64,000 nucleotides of DNA, from assembly GCA_023150475.1 (NCBI GenBank), contig JAKLKU010000019.1, positions 1-64,000 of the forward strand, given 5' to 3'. The notes beneath the pieces are model-generated. The model worked only from the letters and a program-made list of their open reading frames with translations. It searched no databases and was not told the DNA's origin. How positions within the stretch are numbered: the stretch's first letter is position 1; every line of letters begins with the position of its first letter. The position numbers and the translations under genes were made by a program. This document shows, one piece after another, positions 50,440 to 58,952 of the stretch. Source of the DNA: Planctomycetota bacterium. Its GTDB lineage: Bacteria; Planctomycetota; UBA1135; GCA-002686595.

Positions 50440-52251
50440 ATGAAACGAATCGTTCGAACGAAGCCGCGCCGTCGGGGGATGGCGTTGCTCTACTCGCTGA
50501 TGGCGTCCTTCGCCGTGGCGACGATGGTGACGGGGATGTTCTCGATGGCGTTCTCGTCGAAGGACATCACCGACGTGAAGGTGCGCGGCGGACAGGCTCG
50601 CTACCTCGCCGAAGGCGCCGTCGAGATCGCGAAGAACGCGGTCCAGTCCGCGATCGCGAACTGGCAGACGCCGACGAGCGGCGCCGCGAACATCAACGGT
50701 CAGGCGATCCAGTACACGGTGACTGCGACGGGGCTCAACACGATCCGCACGGATCCAGCGGGCATCCAGACGTTGGTCACCGGATACGCGCTCGAAGCGA
50801 CGGTGACGCAGAACGGTCACACCTACACGGCGCACCGGCTGGTCAACGCCGAAGCGACGCCGGTGTTCCAGTTCGCCGTGTTCTACACGAACGACCTCGA
50901 GATCAACCCGGGTCCGAACATGATGCTCGGCGGACGGGTGCACTCGAACAAGAACATGTACCTGAACTGCGGCGGCACGTTGGCGTGCAACACGAACTAC
51001 GTGCGCGCCGTCGGGTCGATCTTCCGCAACCGCAAGGACCAGCCGAACCTGTCCGAAGGCACGGTCAAGATCCGGAACTGGGTGCAGAACCCGTTCAGCG
51101 GCACGGAACCGACGTCGTGGACGAACATGAACAGCATCGCGCAGATGTCGTCGCTCGGCATCTCCACGACGAGCGGCTACGACGCGAACTTCAACACGAA
51201 CTACGACATGAACGGCGACGGCGACTTCGACGACGCCGGCGACTGGCTCAAGTGGTCGCTCGGCGCGCTGTCGTTGTGGGCGCCTCCGCCGAGCTACACG
51301 ACTGCGTACGGCAACACGGTGATGGACTCCGCGCACGGCGTCACCGAAGCGGAGACTCCGTACATCGGCTCGATCAAGATGTTCGAGCCCGTCGCCGGCG
51401 GCAACTACGCGTGGGATCCGGTCTCGGCGTCGTACCAGCCCGTCGCCGCCGGCACCGGCTCGCACAACAAGGGCTACTACCACAGCCAGGCCGGGCTCTC
51501 GATCATCACGAACGCGACGAACTCGTCGTGGAAGGCCTACGACAAGAACGGCAACGACGTCACGACGGCGGTCGCGGCGACCGGCGCCGTGACGCTCGGC
51601 TCGATCTACGACGCGCGTCAGGCCGGCTCGAGCTCGACCAAGGTCAAAGTGACCAAGATCGACGTCGCGAAGCTCAACACGTCGGGTTACTTCCCGAGCA
51701 ACGGTCTCGTGTACGCGGCGTCGTACGGCGCCGGCACGGGGACGAGCGCCAAGGGCGTGCAACTCGTCAACGGCTCGTTCCTCTCGAACAAGCTGACGGT
51801 CGTCACCGAGAACTCGGTGTACATCCAAGGTGACTACAACACGTCGAACAAGAAGGGCGCGGCCGTGATCGCGGACGCCGTCAACTTGCTCTCGAACGCC
51901 TGGAACGGTTCGAAGACGAGCTCGAGCGGTCTGCCGACCGCGTCGAACACGACCTACAACGTCGCGATGATCTCGGGCAACCAGGACACCGTGACCAACG
52001 TCTCGTACAACGGCGGGCTCGAGAACCTGCCGCGCTTCCACGAGAACTGGACCGACAAGAACTGCACGATCAAAGGCTCGTTCGTGAACACCTGGCTCAG
52101 CCAGTACGCGACCGGGCAGTGGGTCTACGGCAGCAACAAGTACACGGCCCCGAACCGCGTGTGGTCGTACGACACGGCGTTCAACACGGTCGCGAACCTG
52201 CCGCCTTACACGCCGATGGCCGTGACCATGGTCGACGCCGCGGTGTGGTGA
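50440..52251 (+). CDS. PilX/GspK-like pilus-associated protein
   Basis: This 603-aa protein starts MKRIVRTKPRRRGMALLYSLM, a PilX-type N-terminus in which the residue at +5 after the Gly is not Glu, as in GspK/PilX tip proteins. A hydrophobic helix follows. The rest is large, beta-rich and Asn/Thr/Tyr-rich, with GGRVHSNKNMYL and VYIQGDYNTSNKKGAAVIADAV that I associate with big planctomycete-type PilX proteins. The ATG at 50440 has GAGGAAGG upstream. It is the last gene of the minor pilin operon and ends before a terminator. Confidence 0.82.
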   Translation: MKRIVRTKPRRRGMALLYSLMASFAVATMVTGMFSMAFSSKDITDVKVRGGQARYLAEGAVEIAKNAVQSAIANWQTPTSGAANINGQAIQYTVTATGLNTIRTDPAGIQTLVTGYALEATVTQNGHTYTAHRLVNAEATPVFQFAVFYTNDLEINPGPNMMLGGRVHSNKNMYLNCGGTLACNTNYVRAVGSIFRNRKDQPNLSEGTVKIRNWVQNPFSGTEPTSWTNMNSIAQMSSLGISTTSGYDANFNTNYDMNGDGDFDDAGDWLKWSLGALSLWAPPPSYTTAYGNTVMDSAHGVTEAETPYIGSIKMFEPVAGGNYAWDPVSASYQPVAAGTGSHNKGYYHSQAGLSIITNATNSSWKAYDKNGNDVTTAVAATGAVTLGSIYDARQAGSSSTKVKVTKIDVAKLNTSGYFPSNGLVYAASYGAGTGTSAKGVQLVNGSFLSNKLTVVTENSVYIQGDYNTSNKKGAAVIADAVNLLSNAWNGSKTSSSGLPTASNTTYNVAMISGNQDTVTNVSYNGGLENLPRFHENWTDKNCTIKGSFVNTWLSQYATGQWVYGSNKYTAPNRVWSYDTAFNTVANLPPYTPMAVTMVDAAVW

Positions 52252-52299
52252 TCGACAGCGAACTACGGGCGGCCCACAAAGGTGCTCGCTCGATGGAAC

Positions 52300-52328
52300 G
52301 AGCCTCGGAGCCGAAAGCCCCGGGGCTC
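52300..52328 (+). terminator. Terminator of the pilin operon
   Basis: GAGCCTCGGAG pairs with CCCCGGGGCTC (one wobble and one mismatch) around CCGAAAG and is followed by GTGCCCTTTTCGG. Further inverted repeats, such as CCCGG/CCGGG at 52367-52381, follow in the gap before the ABC gene. Confidence 0.6.
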
Positions 52329-52471
52329 GTGCCCTTTTCGGCGGCGACGCTCGCTGCGAGCGAACGCCCGGTTCTTCCGGGAGCCATGTGACGCTCCACG
52401 GGCTCGCGCTCTTCCGAGCGCGTCGTGGTGCCGCGGCCGCGCGCGTGGTTCAATCTCGCGCTCGTACCGCC

Positions 52472-53254
52472 GTGGATCTCGTCGCGACCTCTCCTCGCCC
52501 CGTGCTCGAAGTCGAGCGCTTCTCGAAGGCCTACGAAGGCACGTATGCGGTCCGCGATCTGTCCTTCGCGCTCGCGCCGGGCGAGATCCTGGGACTCGTG
52601 GGTCCGAACGGCGCCGGCAAGACGACCACGCTGCGTTCGATCTCCGGGATCCTGCCCGTGAAGGAAGGCGCGATCCGCGTCGCCGGACACGACATCTCGC
52701 GCGACGAAGCGCTCGCGAAGCGCCAGCTCTGTTGGATCCCGGACGATCCGCGTCCGTTCGACACGTTGACGGTCGCCGAACACCTCGAGTTCACCGCGGC
52801 GCTCTACCAAGTCTCGAACTGGCGCGCCGAAGCGGTCGAACTGCTCCAACGCTTCGAGCTGACCGACAAACGCGACGCGGTCGGCGGTGAACTGTCGCGT
52901 GGCATGCGCCAGAAGCTCGCGTTCTGCTGCGCGTGGCTCGCCCACCCGAAGTTGGTGTTGATGGACGAGCCGCTGACCGGGCTCGATCCGCGCGGCATCC
53001 GTTCGGCGAAGGACTCGATCAAGGCGCTCGCCGCGCGCGGCACGGCGGTGATCCTGTCGTCGCACCTGCTCGAGTTGATCGAAGAGCTCGCGACGCGGCT
53101 CCTGATCCTCGCGCGCGGCAAGAAAGTGTTCGAAGGCACGCTCGAGCAGGCCCGCGCCGAACTCGCGGCCGGCGAAGCGAAGAGCCTCGAGGAGCTCTTC
53201 ATGCAGGTGACCGAACACAAACCCGAACCGCCCGCGCCGTCGACCGGAGCGTGA
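52472..53254 (+). CDS. ABC transporter ATP-binding protein
   Basis: This 260-aa ATPase subunit of an ABC exporter has the Walker A GLVGPNGAGKTTTLRSISG, a signature region ELSRGMRQKLAFCCA (the canonical LSGGQ is replaced by LSRGM, common in ABC-2-type ATPases), Walker B LVLMDEPLTGLD and the switch His in VILSSHLLELIEEL. The GTG at 52472 (VDLVATSPRPVLEV) is chosen over a longer frame beginning at 52388 because the extension is Arg-rich and unlike the family. The permease gene follows after seven bases. Confidence 0.93.
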   Translation: MDLVATSPRPVLEVERFSKAYEGTYAVRDLSFALAPGEILGLVGPNGAGKTTTLRSISGILPVKEGAIRVAGHDISRDEALAKRQLCWIPDDPRPFDTLTVAEHLEFTAALYQVSNWRAEAVELLQRFELTDKRDAVGGELSRGMRQKLAFCCAWLAHPKLVLMDEPLTGLDPRGIRSAKDSIKALAARGTAVILSSHLLELIEELATRLLILARGKKVFEGTLEQARAELAAGEAKSLEELFMQVTEHKPEPPAPSTGA

Positions 53255-53261
53255 AGCGCCG

Positions 53262-54953
53262 ATGATCGCCACGCATCCGGCGCTCAGGTTGCTCGGCAGG
53301 CTGAAGTTCTTCGGCTTCTGGCGCACGCAGTTCCGCCGCATCAAGACGCCGAAAGGCGCGCTGTTCGCGTTGCTCGGACTCGGCGTGATGGGCATGTGGT
53401 TCGGCGCGTTGCTCTTCGGCCAGTTCGTGCACGCCGGCGAGGCGCGCCAAGTCGCGAGCGAGTCGACCACGGCGTTCTTCATGCTCGCGTTCGTCGGCGT
53501 GACGCTCTTCGGTTCGCTTTCGTACCGCGGGCTCTACATCCCCGAAGAGGAGCTCGACCTCTTGCTCTCCGCGCCCGTGTCGCGCAGCGACGTCGTGCGC
53601 TACCGGATGTTGACCGGACTGGTGCGCACCTCGTTCGGCGGTCTCGTCGCCGCGTTGTTCGCCGCGGGCAGGTCGCCGCACTTCTTCTACGGGTTCGTCG
53701 GAGTCTGGCTCTACGTCGTCACGCTGCCGGTGATCGGACAGTTGCTCTCGCTGCTCGCCGGTGGCACGGAGTCGAAGCTAGGCAAGCTCGTCGAACGCGT
53801 GCCGAAGCGCGCCTTCGGCATCCTGACCGCGGTGCTGGTCGCGGCGCTCGTGTGGGCGTTGCTCGCCGGCAACTCCGCGTCCCGTTTCGGCGCGGCGCTC
53901 GGCCTCTCGGGCGATCCGTCGACGTGGGGTAGCGTGCCGTGGGTCGCCGCCGTGATCGCGCTCGTCAAGCCGTGGACCGGCATCGCCCACGCGACGAGCT
54001 TCGCGGACTTCGCGCTGTGGGTCGCGTGCGCGGTCGCGATCTGGATCGCCGGTTTCGAACTCGCGGCGCGCGTGCAGATCGACTTCCGTGAACTCTCGCT
54101 CTCGACCTCCGCCGACGTCGCCAAGAAGATCGCGCGGCGGCGCAAGGGCGGGGGCGCGTCGTCGGACGGCGTCTGGTCGACGGCGATCGGTTGGAGGATC
54201 CCGTGGATCTTCGGTCGAGGACCTTTCGGCGCGATCGCGTGGCGCAAGTCGAGCTCGATCGTGCGCAAGGCGGGCGCCACGTTGCTGCTCTCGACGATCG
54301 TGGTCGGCGTGCTGACGTTCGGCATCGACGCGGGACTGACGACGCGTTCGCTCGAAGGCTTGATGCTGAGCTCGTTGCTGCTCGTCGCGCTCGGCTCGCT
54401 CTACCTGACCACGGGCCTGCGCTTCGACTTCCGCGAGGATCTCGAGCGCATGGACGTCATCCGCGCGTGGCCGCTCGCGCCGTGGAAGGTGTTCGCGGCC
54501 ACGTTGCTGCCCGAAGTGGTGCTCGTCACCGTGCTGCTCTGCGTCGCGATCTTCGCTCGCGCGATGTTGAACCAGTACTTCCATCCGTTGCTGGTCGTGA
54601 TCCCGCCGGCGGTCGGGTGTTTCGTGTTCATGTGGCTCGCGCTCGACAACGCGCTGTTCCTCTTCATGCCGGTGCGCTACGTGCCCGGACAGGACGGTGG
54701 GCTGCAGCACACCGGCCGCGCGATGCTGCTGCTCTTCGCGCGGATGATCCTGCTCGGCTGCGCGGCACTCGGCGCGGCGGTGCCAGTGATGCTCGCCGTC
54801 TTCGCGCGCCAAGTGCTCGAGTTCGAGAGCGCGTGGCTCTGGGCCGCCGCGTTGTGCGGCGCGACGGCCGTGTTGCTCGTCGAAAGCGCGCTCGCCGTTT
54901 GGCTCGGCGGCAAGGTGCTCGCGAAGTTCGACGTCGCGCGCGATCGAGGTTGA
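53262..54953 (+). CDS. ABC exporter permease
   Basis: This 563-aa inner-membrane protein has about a dozen predicted hydrophobic segments in two halves, separated by a basic cytoplasmic loop (IARRRKGGGASSDGVW). The pattern FRRIKTPKGALFALLGLGVMG at the start and the LSAPVSRSDVVRYRM loop are typical of the ABC-2-like putative exporter family that partners with the ATPase next to it. The substrate cannot be told. The gene follows the ATPase by seven bases and is followed by the molybdopterin-fold gene after two bases. Confidence 0.88.
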   Translation: MIATHPALRLLGRLKFFGFWRTQFRRIKTPKGALFALLGLGVMGMWFGALLFGQFVHAGEARQVASESTTAFFMLAFVGVTLFGSLSYRGLYIPEEELDLLLSAPVSRSDVVRYRMLTGLVRTSFGGLVAALFAAGRSPHFFYGFVGVWLYVVTLPVIGQLLSLLAGGTESKLGKLVERVPKRAFGILTAVLVAALVWALLAGNSASRFGAALGLSGDPSTWGSVPWVAAVIALVKPWTGIAHATSFADFALWVACAVAIWIAGFELAARVQIDFRELSLSTSADVAKKIARRRKGGGASSDGVWSTAIGWRIPWIFGRGPFGAIAWRKSSSIVRKAGATLLLSTIVVGVLTFGIDAGLTTRSLEGLMLSSLLLVALGSLYLTTGLRFDFREDLERMDVIRAWPLAPWKVFAATLLPEVVLVTVLLCVAIFARAMLNQYFHPLLVVIPPAVGCFVFMWLALDNALFLFMPVRYVPGQDGGLQHTGRAMLLLFARMILLGCAALGAAVPVMLAVFARQVLEFESAWLWAAALCGATAVLLVESALAVWLGGKVLAKFDVARDRG

Positions 54954-54955
54954 GC

Positions 54956-55522
54956 GTGCAACAGCCGCGCGAACGACTGCCGATCGGTCAGCACCGCGTC
55001 GAGCGTCTGCCCGTCGTCTCCGTCGGGGGTCCGCCGCGCGTCGACACGGCGGCGTGGTCGCTGCGCGTGCACGGCGCCGTCGCCGAACCGTACGAGCTCT
55101 CCTGGTCGGCGTTCCAACTGCTGCCGCGCACGACGGTGCTCGCCGACTTCCACGCCGCGCTCGGTTGGAGCGTGTTCGACCTCGCGTGGTGCGGCGTGCT
55201 CGTGGCCGAACTCGTCGCTCGTGCGCAACCGTCGCCTCGCGCACGCTTCGTGCGTTTCTCCGACGGCGAGCTCTACGACGCGTCGCTCCCGCTCGACGAC
55301 GCACTCGCGACCGACGTGCTGCTCGCGCACTTGGTCGGCGACGAGCCGCTCGCTCGCGAGCACGGCGGTCCGGTGCGGCTCGTCGTGCCGAAGAAGTACG
55401 GCTGGAAGTCGGTGAAGTGGGTCGCCGAGATCGAACTTTGCACCGACGATCGGCCGGGTTTCTGGGAGCGGCGTGGCAGGCCGATCCAAGCGGACCCCTG
55501 GCGCGGCGCGCGCGGGTTCTGA
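54956..55522 (+). CDS. Molybdopterin-binding (sulfite oxidase/YedY-like) fold protein lacking the Cys ligand
   Basis: This 188-aa protein of the oxidoreductase molybdopterin-binding family lacks any signal peptide. The family fold is visible: WSLRVHGAVAEPYELSWSAFQLLP, then the usual FHCVTGWS-type segment, FSDGELYDASLPLDDAL, EPLAREHGGPVRLVVPKKYGWKSVKWVAEIEL, then the end. In the key segment this protein reads DFHAALGWSVFDLAWCGV, so the Cys that normally coordinates molybdenum is Ala. I infer an altered or lost enzyme activity. The start is GTG, two bases after the permease stop, so it is coupled to the exporter. Confidence 0.82.
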   Translation: MQQPRERLPIGQHRVERLPVVSVGGPPRVDTAAWSLRVHGAVAEPYELSWSAFQLLPRTTVLADFHAALGWSVFDLAWCGVLVAELVARAQPSPRARFVRFSDGELYDASLPLDDALATDVLLAHLVGDEPLAREHGGPVRLVVPKKYGWKSVKWVAEIELCTDDRPGFWERRGRPIQADPWRGARGF

Positions 55523-55580
55523 GCTCGGCCGTTAGGATCTCCCGTCCCGCACGAGCCCCCCGTGCGATTCGGAGATTCCC

Positions 55581-58500
55581 ATGCAACGTCGCGTGCTCGC
55601 CGTGATCGCGTTCCTGCTCCTCGCCGTCGTCGCGACGGTCGTCTGGCGCTCGTTCCGTGCTGCTGCGGCGGACCCCGAGTCCACGGTCGCGCCCGCGGAG
55701 GACCGCCCGACCGCGCGGGTGGACCGCAACGCTGGCGCGGAGCTCGAACGGCCCGCGGTGACACCGGCGCAAGCTCCGACGCCGACGCGAGCCGAGCCGG
55801 AAGCCGCGAGCGTCGATGCGTCGGTCGCCGACCAGCGCGCGCTCGCGGCGCAAGGCGCGATCGAGTTCGTGCTCGACGTGACGTGGCCCGAAGGTGTGCC
55901 GGCGGACGAGCGCGCGTTCCTCGTCGTGCGTGGACCGAAGGACGCCGATCTCGTCGCGCGCCTGCCGTTCGAACGCGGAGGTCTGCTGTCGGTGTGGCTG
56001 CCGAAGGAACACAAGAAGGGCAAAGTCGAGCTCGAGGCGCGTTATCTCTATCTCGACGGCTCGTTGCGGCTCGATCCCGACAAGCGCAGCAAGCACATCG
56101 AGTGCGCGCCGAAGGTCGGCGCGTGGCTGCGCGGGCACGTCGTGTTGCCCGCGGGCGCCGCGCTCGCGGAGCTCGCGAATGCTCGCGTCATCCGGAACGG
56201 TTGGCGCATGCAGGGCGAAGGCGTGCGCTCGACGAGCAACGACGCGCAAACGATCTCCGCCGACGGCACGTTCGAGTTCGGCGGCGTCTCGCCCGAGATG
56301 CGGCACTGGGTGCGACTGGACGTGCCCGCCTTCGTGCCGTTCGAGCACACCTACGAAACCGTCGAAGCAGGTCGCGCGCTCGACGTGTCGATCGAACTCG
56401 CCGCCGGCGTCGGCTTCTTCGGCCGAGTCGTCGACGAGGCGGGCGCGCCGATCGCAAACGCGGTGATCGGCGTGCGCATCGAACGCGAGGGCTGGACGGA
56501 CAGCGCCGACCACAGCGCCTCGAGCGCCGCCGACGGCACGTTCGCGCTGCGAGGGATCGAGCCGGAGAAGCTCGAACTGACCGTGCAGAGCCCCGGCAGG
56601 CTCGAGTACCGCAGCAGTCCGCGGGTGTACGTCGAAGGCGAGGTCGTGCGCGAGCTCGTGATCACGCTCGAGCGCGGCAACGTGCTCGCGGGTACGGTGC
56701 GCTGGGCCGACGGCCGCGCCGCGGAAGGTGCGGCGATCCAGGTCGTCGACCACAGCGAAGAGGACGACGACTCGATCGTCGTGCTCGGCGCCACTCCCGC
56801 CGCGAAGACCGACGCGCAGGGCGCGTTCGAGATCACCGGGCTCGGCGCAGGGCCGTTCGACGTCACGGCGACGTTGACGGAAGTGCTCAAGAAGGAAGGC
56901 AAGAAGCGCGAACGCAAGCCGTGGCGCGCGACGCTCGAGTCGCTCGCGCCGAACACCCGCGAGCTCGTGCTCGTGCTCGAAGCACCGCGTGCGCTCGTCG
57001 GCACGGTCCTCGACGATCTCGGCGAGCCGGTCCCGAAGTTCACGGTCAGCGCGCGGCCGCTCGATGCCGACGGCGATCCGGAGTGGACGAAGCGCGTCTC
57101 GACGTTGGTGAAGGACGAATCGGGCGCGTTCCGCCTCGAGAAGCTGCACCCGGGGACGTGGGAGGTCAGCGCGGAAGCGCCGGGCTTCCAGGACAGCGAC
57201 GAACAGCGCGTCGTCGTCGAAGACGGCGAAGTCACGGTCGAGCTCGTGTGCGTGCGCGCCGCGAAGCTCACGGGCCTCGTGCTCGCGCCCGACGGCAAAC
57301 CGATCGCCGGCGCGCGCGTCGCCGTGCGGATCGACGAAGGTGACGACCGGTGGCGCGGGAGCTCGAGCTGCACGACGAACTCGGACGGCGAGTTCGAGTG
57401 CACGAAAGTCGCGACGGGCAAGCTCTTGGCGTGGGCGACGCACGGCACTCACGCGCCGAGCGAGCCGCAGGAGCTCGAGCTCGCGCCCGGCGACGGCTTG
57501 GCCGGCCTGACCTTCCACCTGCGCGTCGGCGGACGCGTCGAAGTCGAAGTGCTGTCGCCCGAGGGCACCGAGAAGTCGGGGCATTCGGTGAACCTGTCCA
57601 CCGTGGGCGAGGACTCCTTCGATGTCGGCGGCAACTACGCCACGACCGACGAGGACGGCCGTGCGGTGCTCGAGCGCGTCGCGCCCGGGACGTACATGGC
57701 GCACGTGTGGCGCGACGGCCGCACGAGCGGCAGCGAAGACAGCGCGCAGGTGACCGTCGTCGACGGAGGCACGGTGAGCGTCGTGCTCGGCCGCGCGAGC
57801 ACGCTCGCGGTGCGCGTGACCGGCCGTGTCACCGCCGGCGGCGAGCCGGTCGCCGACGCCGATGTCAGTTTCTCGCGCAACCGGGAGGACGACTGGCAGA
57901 ACGTCTCGGCGACGACCGCTGCGGACGGTCGCTACGAACTCGCGCTCGAGGCGGGCGGCGCGTGGGAAGCGAGTTGCGACGCCGACGGCACGCGCGTGCA
58001 CGCCGAAGTCGAGCTCCCGGCGTCCGGCGTGTTCGTCCACGACTTCGCGCTCGGCGCCGCGGAACTCGCGGGCACCGTGCTCACGCCGGCGGGCAAACCC
58101 GCGCCCGACGTCGACATCGCGTTGATCCGACTCGGCGCGAACGGCGAGCGCGAGCACATGGGCTGGGTGTCCGCCGACGGTCGCGGTCGGTTCGAGTTCC
58201 AGCACGTCGACGCAGGCCGCTACGTGCTCGAGACTTGGAACGAAGACGACGCGGGGCCCGGGCTCGCGCGCGGCCGGCGCGCGCCGTTCGACGTCGCGCC
58301 GGCGGCGCGGCTCACGGGCCTCGACGTCGTGCTGACGCCGTCGGCCAAGCTCACGGTCCGCGTCACCGGCGTGCCGCCGGGCGTCGAGTGTTGGGCGGGC
58401 GTCACCGACACCGACGGTGCGCATCTCCGTTCCGAACGGCTCGAAGCTCCCGAACGCCAGCACGCGTTCGAACCGTTGCCCGCCGGTCGAGTGCGCGCGT

Positions 58501-58838
58501 GGGCGCGTGCCGAAGGCTTGCGCGGCGCTCCGGTCGAAGTCGAACTCACGGCAGGATCCGAGCGGACGGTCGAGATCGAGCTCGTGCCGGTCGCGAAGGT
58601 CCTCGTGCGGCTCGTCGATCGCAACGGCCAGGCCATCAACGGCCACGTGTCGCTCGTCCGCGACGGCGGCCAGCCGTCCGTTTCGCCGGGCGATCCGCGC
58701 GCGGAACACGGTTTCGAGGACCTGCTCGCGGGCTCGTACGTCGCGACGGCGACCAACGCGGCGGGCGCGAAGGGCGAACGCTCCTTCTCGATCGCCGCCG
58801 GCGAAACGAAGACGCTCGAACTCGTGCTCGACGATTGA
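55581..58838 (+). CDS. Membrane-anchored multi-domain carboxypeptidase-regulatory-like protein, tandem copy 1
   Basis: This 1085-aa protein has an N-terminal anchor (MQRRVLAVIAFLLLAVVATVVW), a Pro/Ala/Glu linker, then many repeats of D-x-x-G-x-P-I/V-x-x-A-x-V type (VDEAGAPIANAVIGVRIE, LDDLGEPVPKFTV, LAPDGKPIAGARVAVRID, TPAGKPAPDVDIALI). These are CarboxypepD_reg/transthyretin-like domains; no active site is seen. The neighbour at 58953-62213 is a full-length paralog of nearly the same length, with identical stretches such as GKKRERKPWRATL. The upstream GGAG motif and the -10-like TAGGAT (55533-55538) precede the ATG by about 48 bases, as in the second copy. Likely an envelope protein; function unknown. 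Confidence 0.85.
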   Translation: MQRRVLAVIAFLLLAVVATVVWRSFRAAAADPESTVAPAEDRPTARVDRNAGAELERPAVTPAQAPTPTRAEPEAASVDASVADQRALAAQGAIEFVLDVTWPEGVPADERAFLVVRGPKDADLVARLPFERGGLLSVWLPKEHKKGKVELEARYLYLDGSLRLDPDKRSKHIECAPKVGAWLRGHVVLPAGAALAELANARVIRNGWRMQGEGVRSTSNDAQTISADGTFEFGGVSPEMRHWVRLDVPAFVPFEHTYETVEAGRALDVSIELAAGVGFFGRVVDEAGAPIANAVIGVRIEREGWTDSADHSASSAADGTFALRGIEPEKLELTVQSPGRLEYRSSPRVYVEGEVVRELVITLERGNVLAGTVRWADGRAAEGAAIQVVDHSEEDDDSIVVLGATPAAKTDAQGAFEITGLGAGPFDVTATLTEVLKKEGKKRERKPWRATLESLAPNTRELVLVLEAPRALVGTVLDDLGEPVPKFTVSARPLDADGDPEWTKRVSTLVKDESGAFRLEKLHPGTWEVSAEAPGFQDSDEQRVVVEDGEVTVELVCVRAAKLTGLVLAPDGKPIAGARVAVRIDEGDDRWRGSSSCTTNSDGEFECTKVATGKLLAWATHGTHAPSEPQELELAPGDGLAGLTFHLRVGGRVEVEVLSPEGTEKSGHSVNLSTVGEDSFDVGGNYATTDEDGRAVLERVAPGTYMAHVWRDGRTSGSEDSAQVTVVDGGTVSVVLGRASTLAVRVTGRVTAGGEPVADADVSFSRNREDDWQNVSATTAADGRYELALEAGGAWEASCDADGTRVHAEVELPASGVFVHDFALGAAELAGTVLTPAGKPAPDVDIALIRLGANGEREHMGWVSADGRGRFEFQHVDAGRYVLETWNEDDAGPGLARGRRAPFDVAPAARLTGLDVVLTPSAKLTVRVTGVPPGVECWAGVTDTDGAHLRSERLEAPERQHAFEPLPAGRVRAWARAEGLRGAPVEVELTAGSERTVEIELVPVAKVLVRLVDRNGQAINGHVSLVRDGGQPSVSPGDPRAEHGFEDLLAGSYVATATNAAGAKGERSFSIAAGETKTLELVLDD

Positions 58839-58952
58839 GGCCACCGTCCGGCGAGCGCGCGCGGCCGGCGCCTCCCGAGCGGCCGATCCGAAGGTGCGCG
58901 CTCGCTAACATGCTGCCACGTCTCGCGTGCCCGGCGAGACCAAGGAGTTCCG

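Noticed and set aside
53778..58844. A 1688-residue minus-strand open frame
   Set aside because: It is the complement of the ABC permease, molybdopterin-fold and anchored-protein genes and reads as Arg/Ala/His-rich noise, with no start signal or domain.
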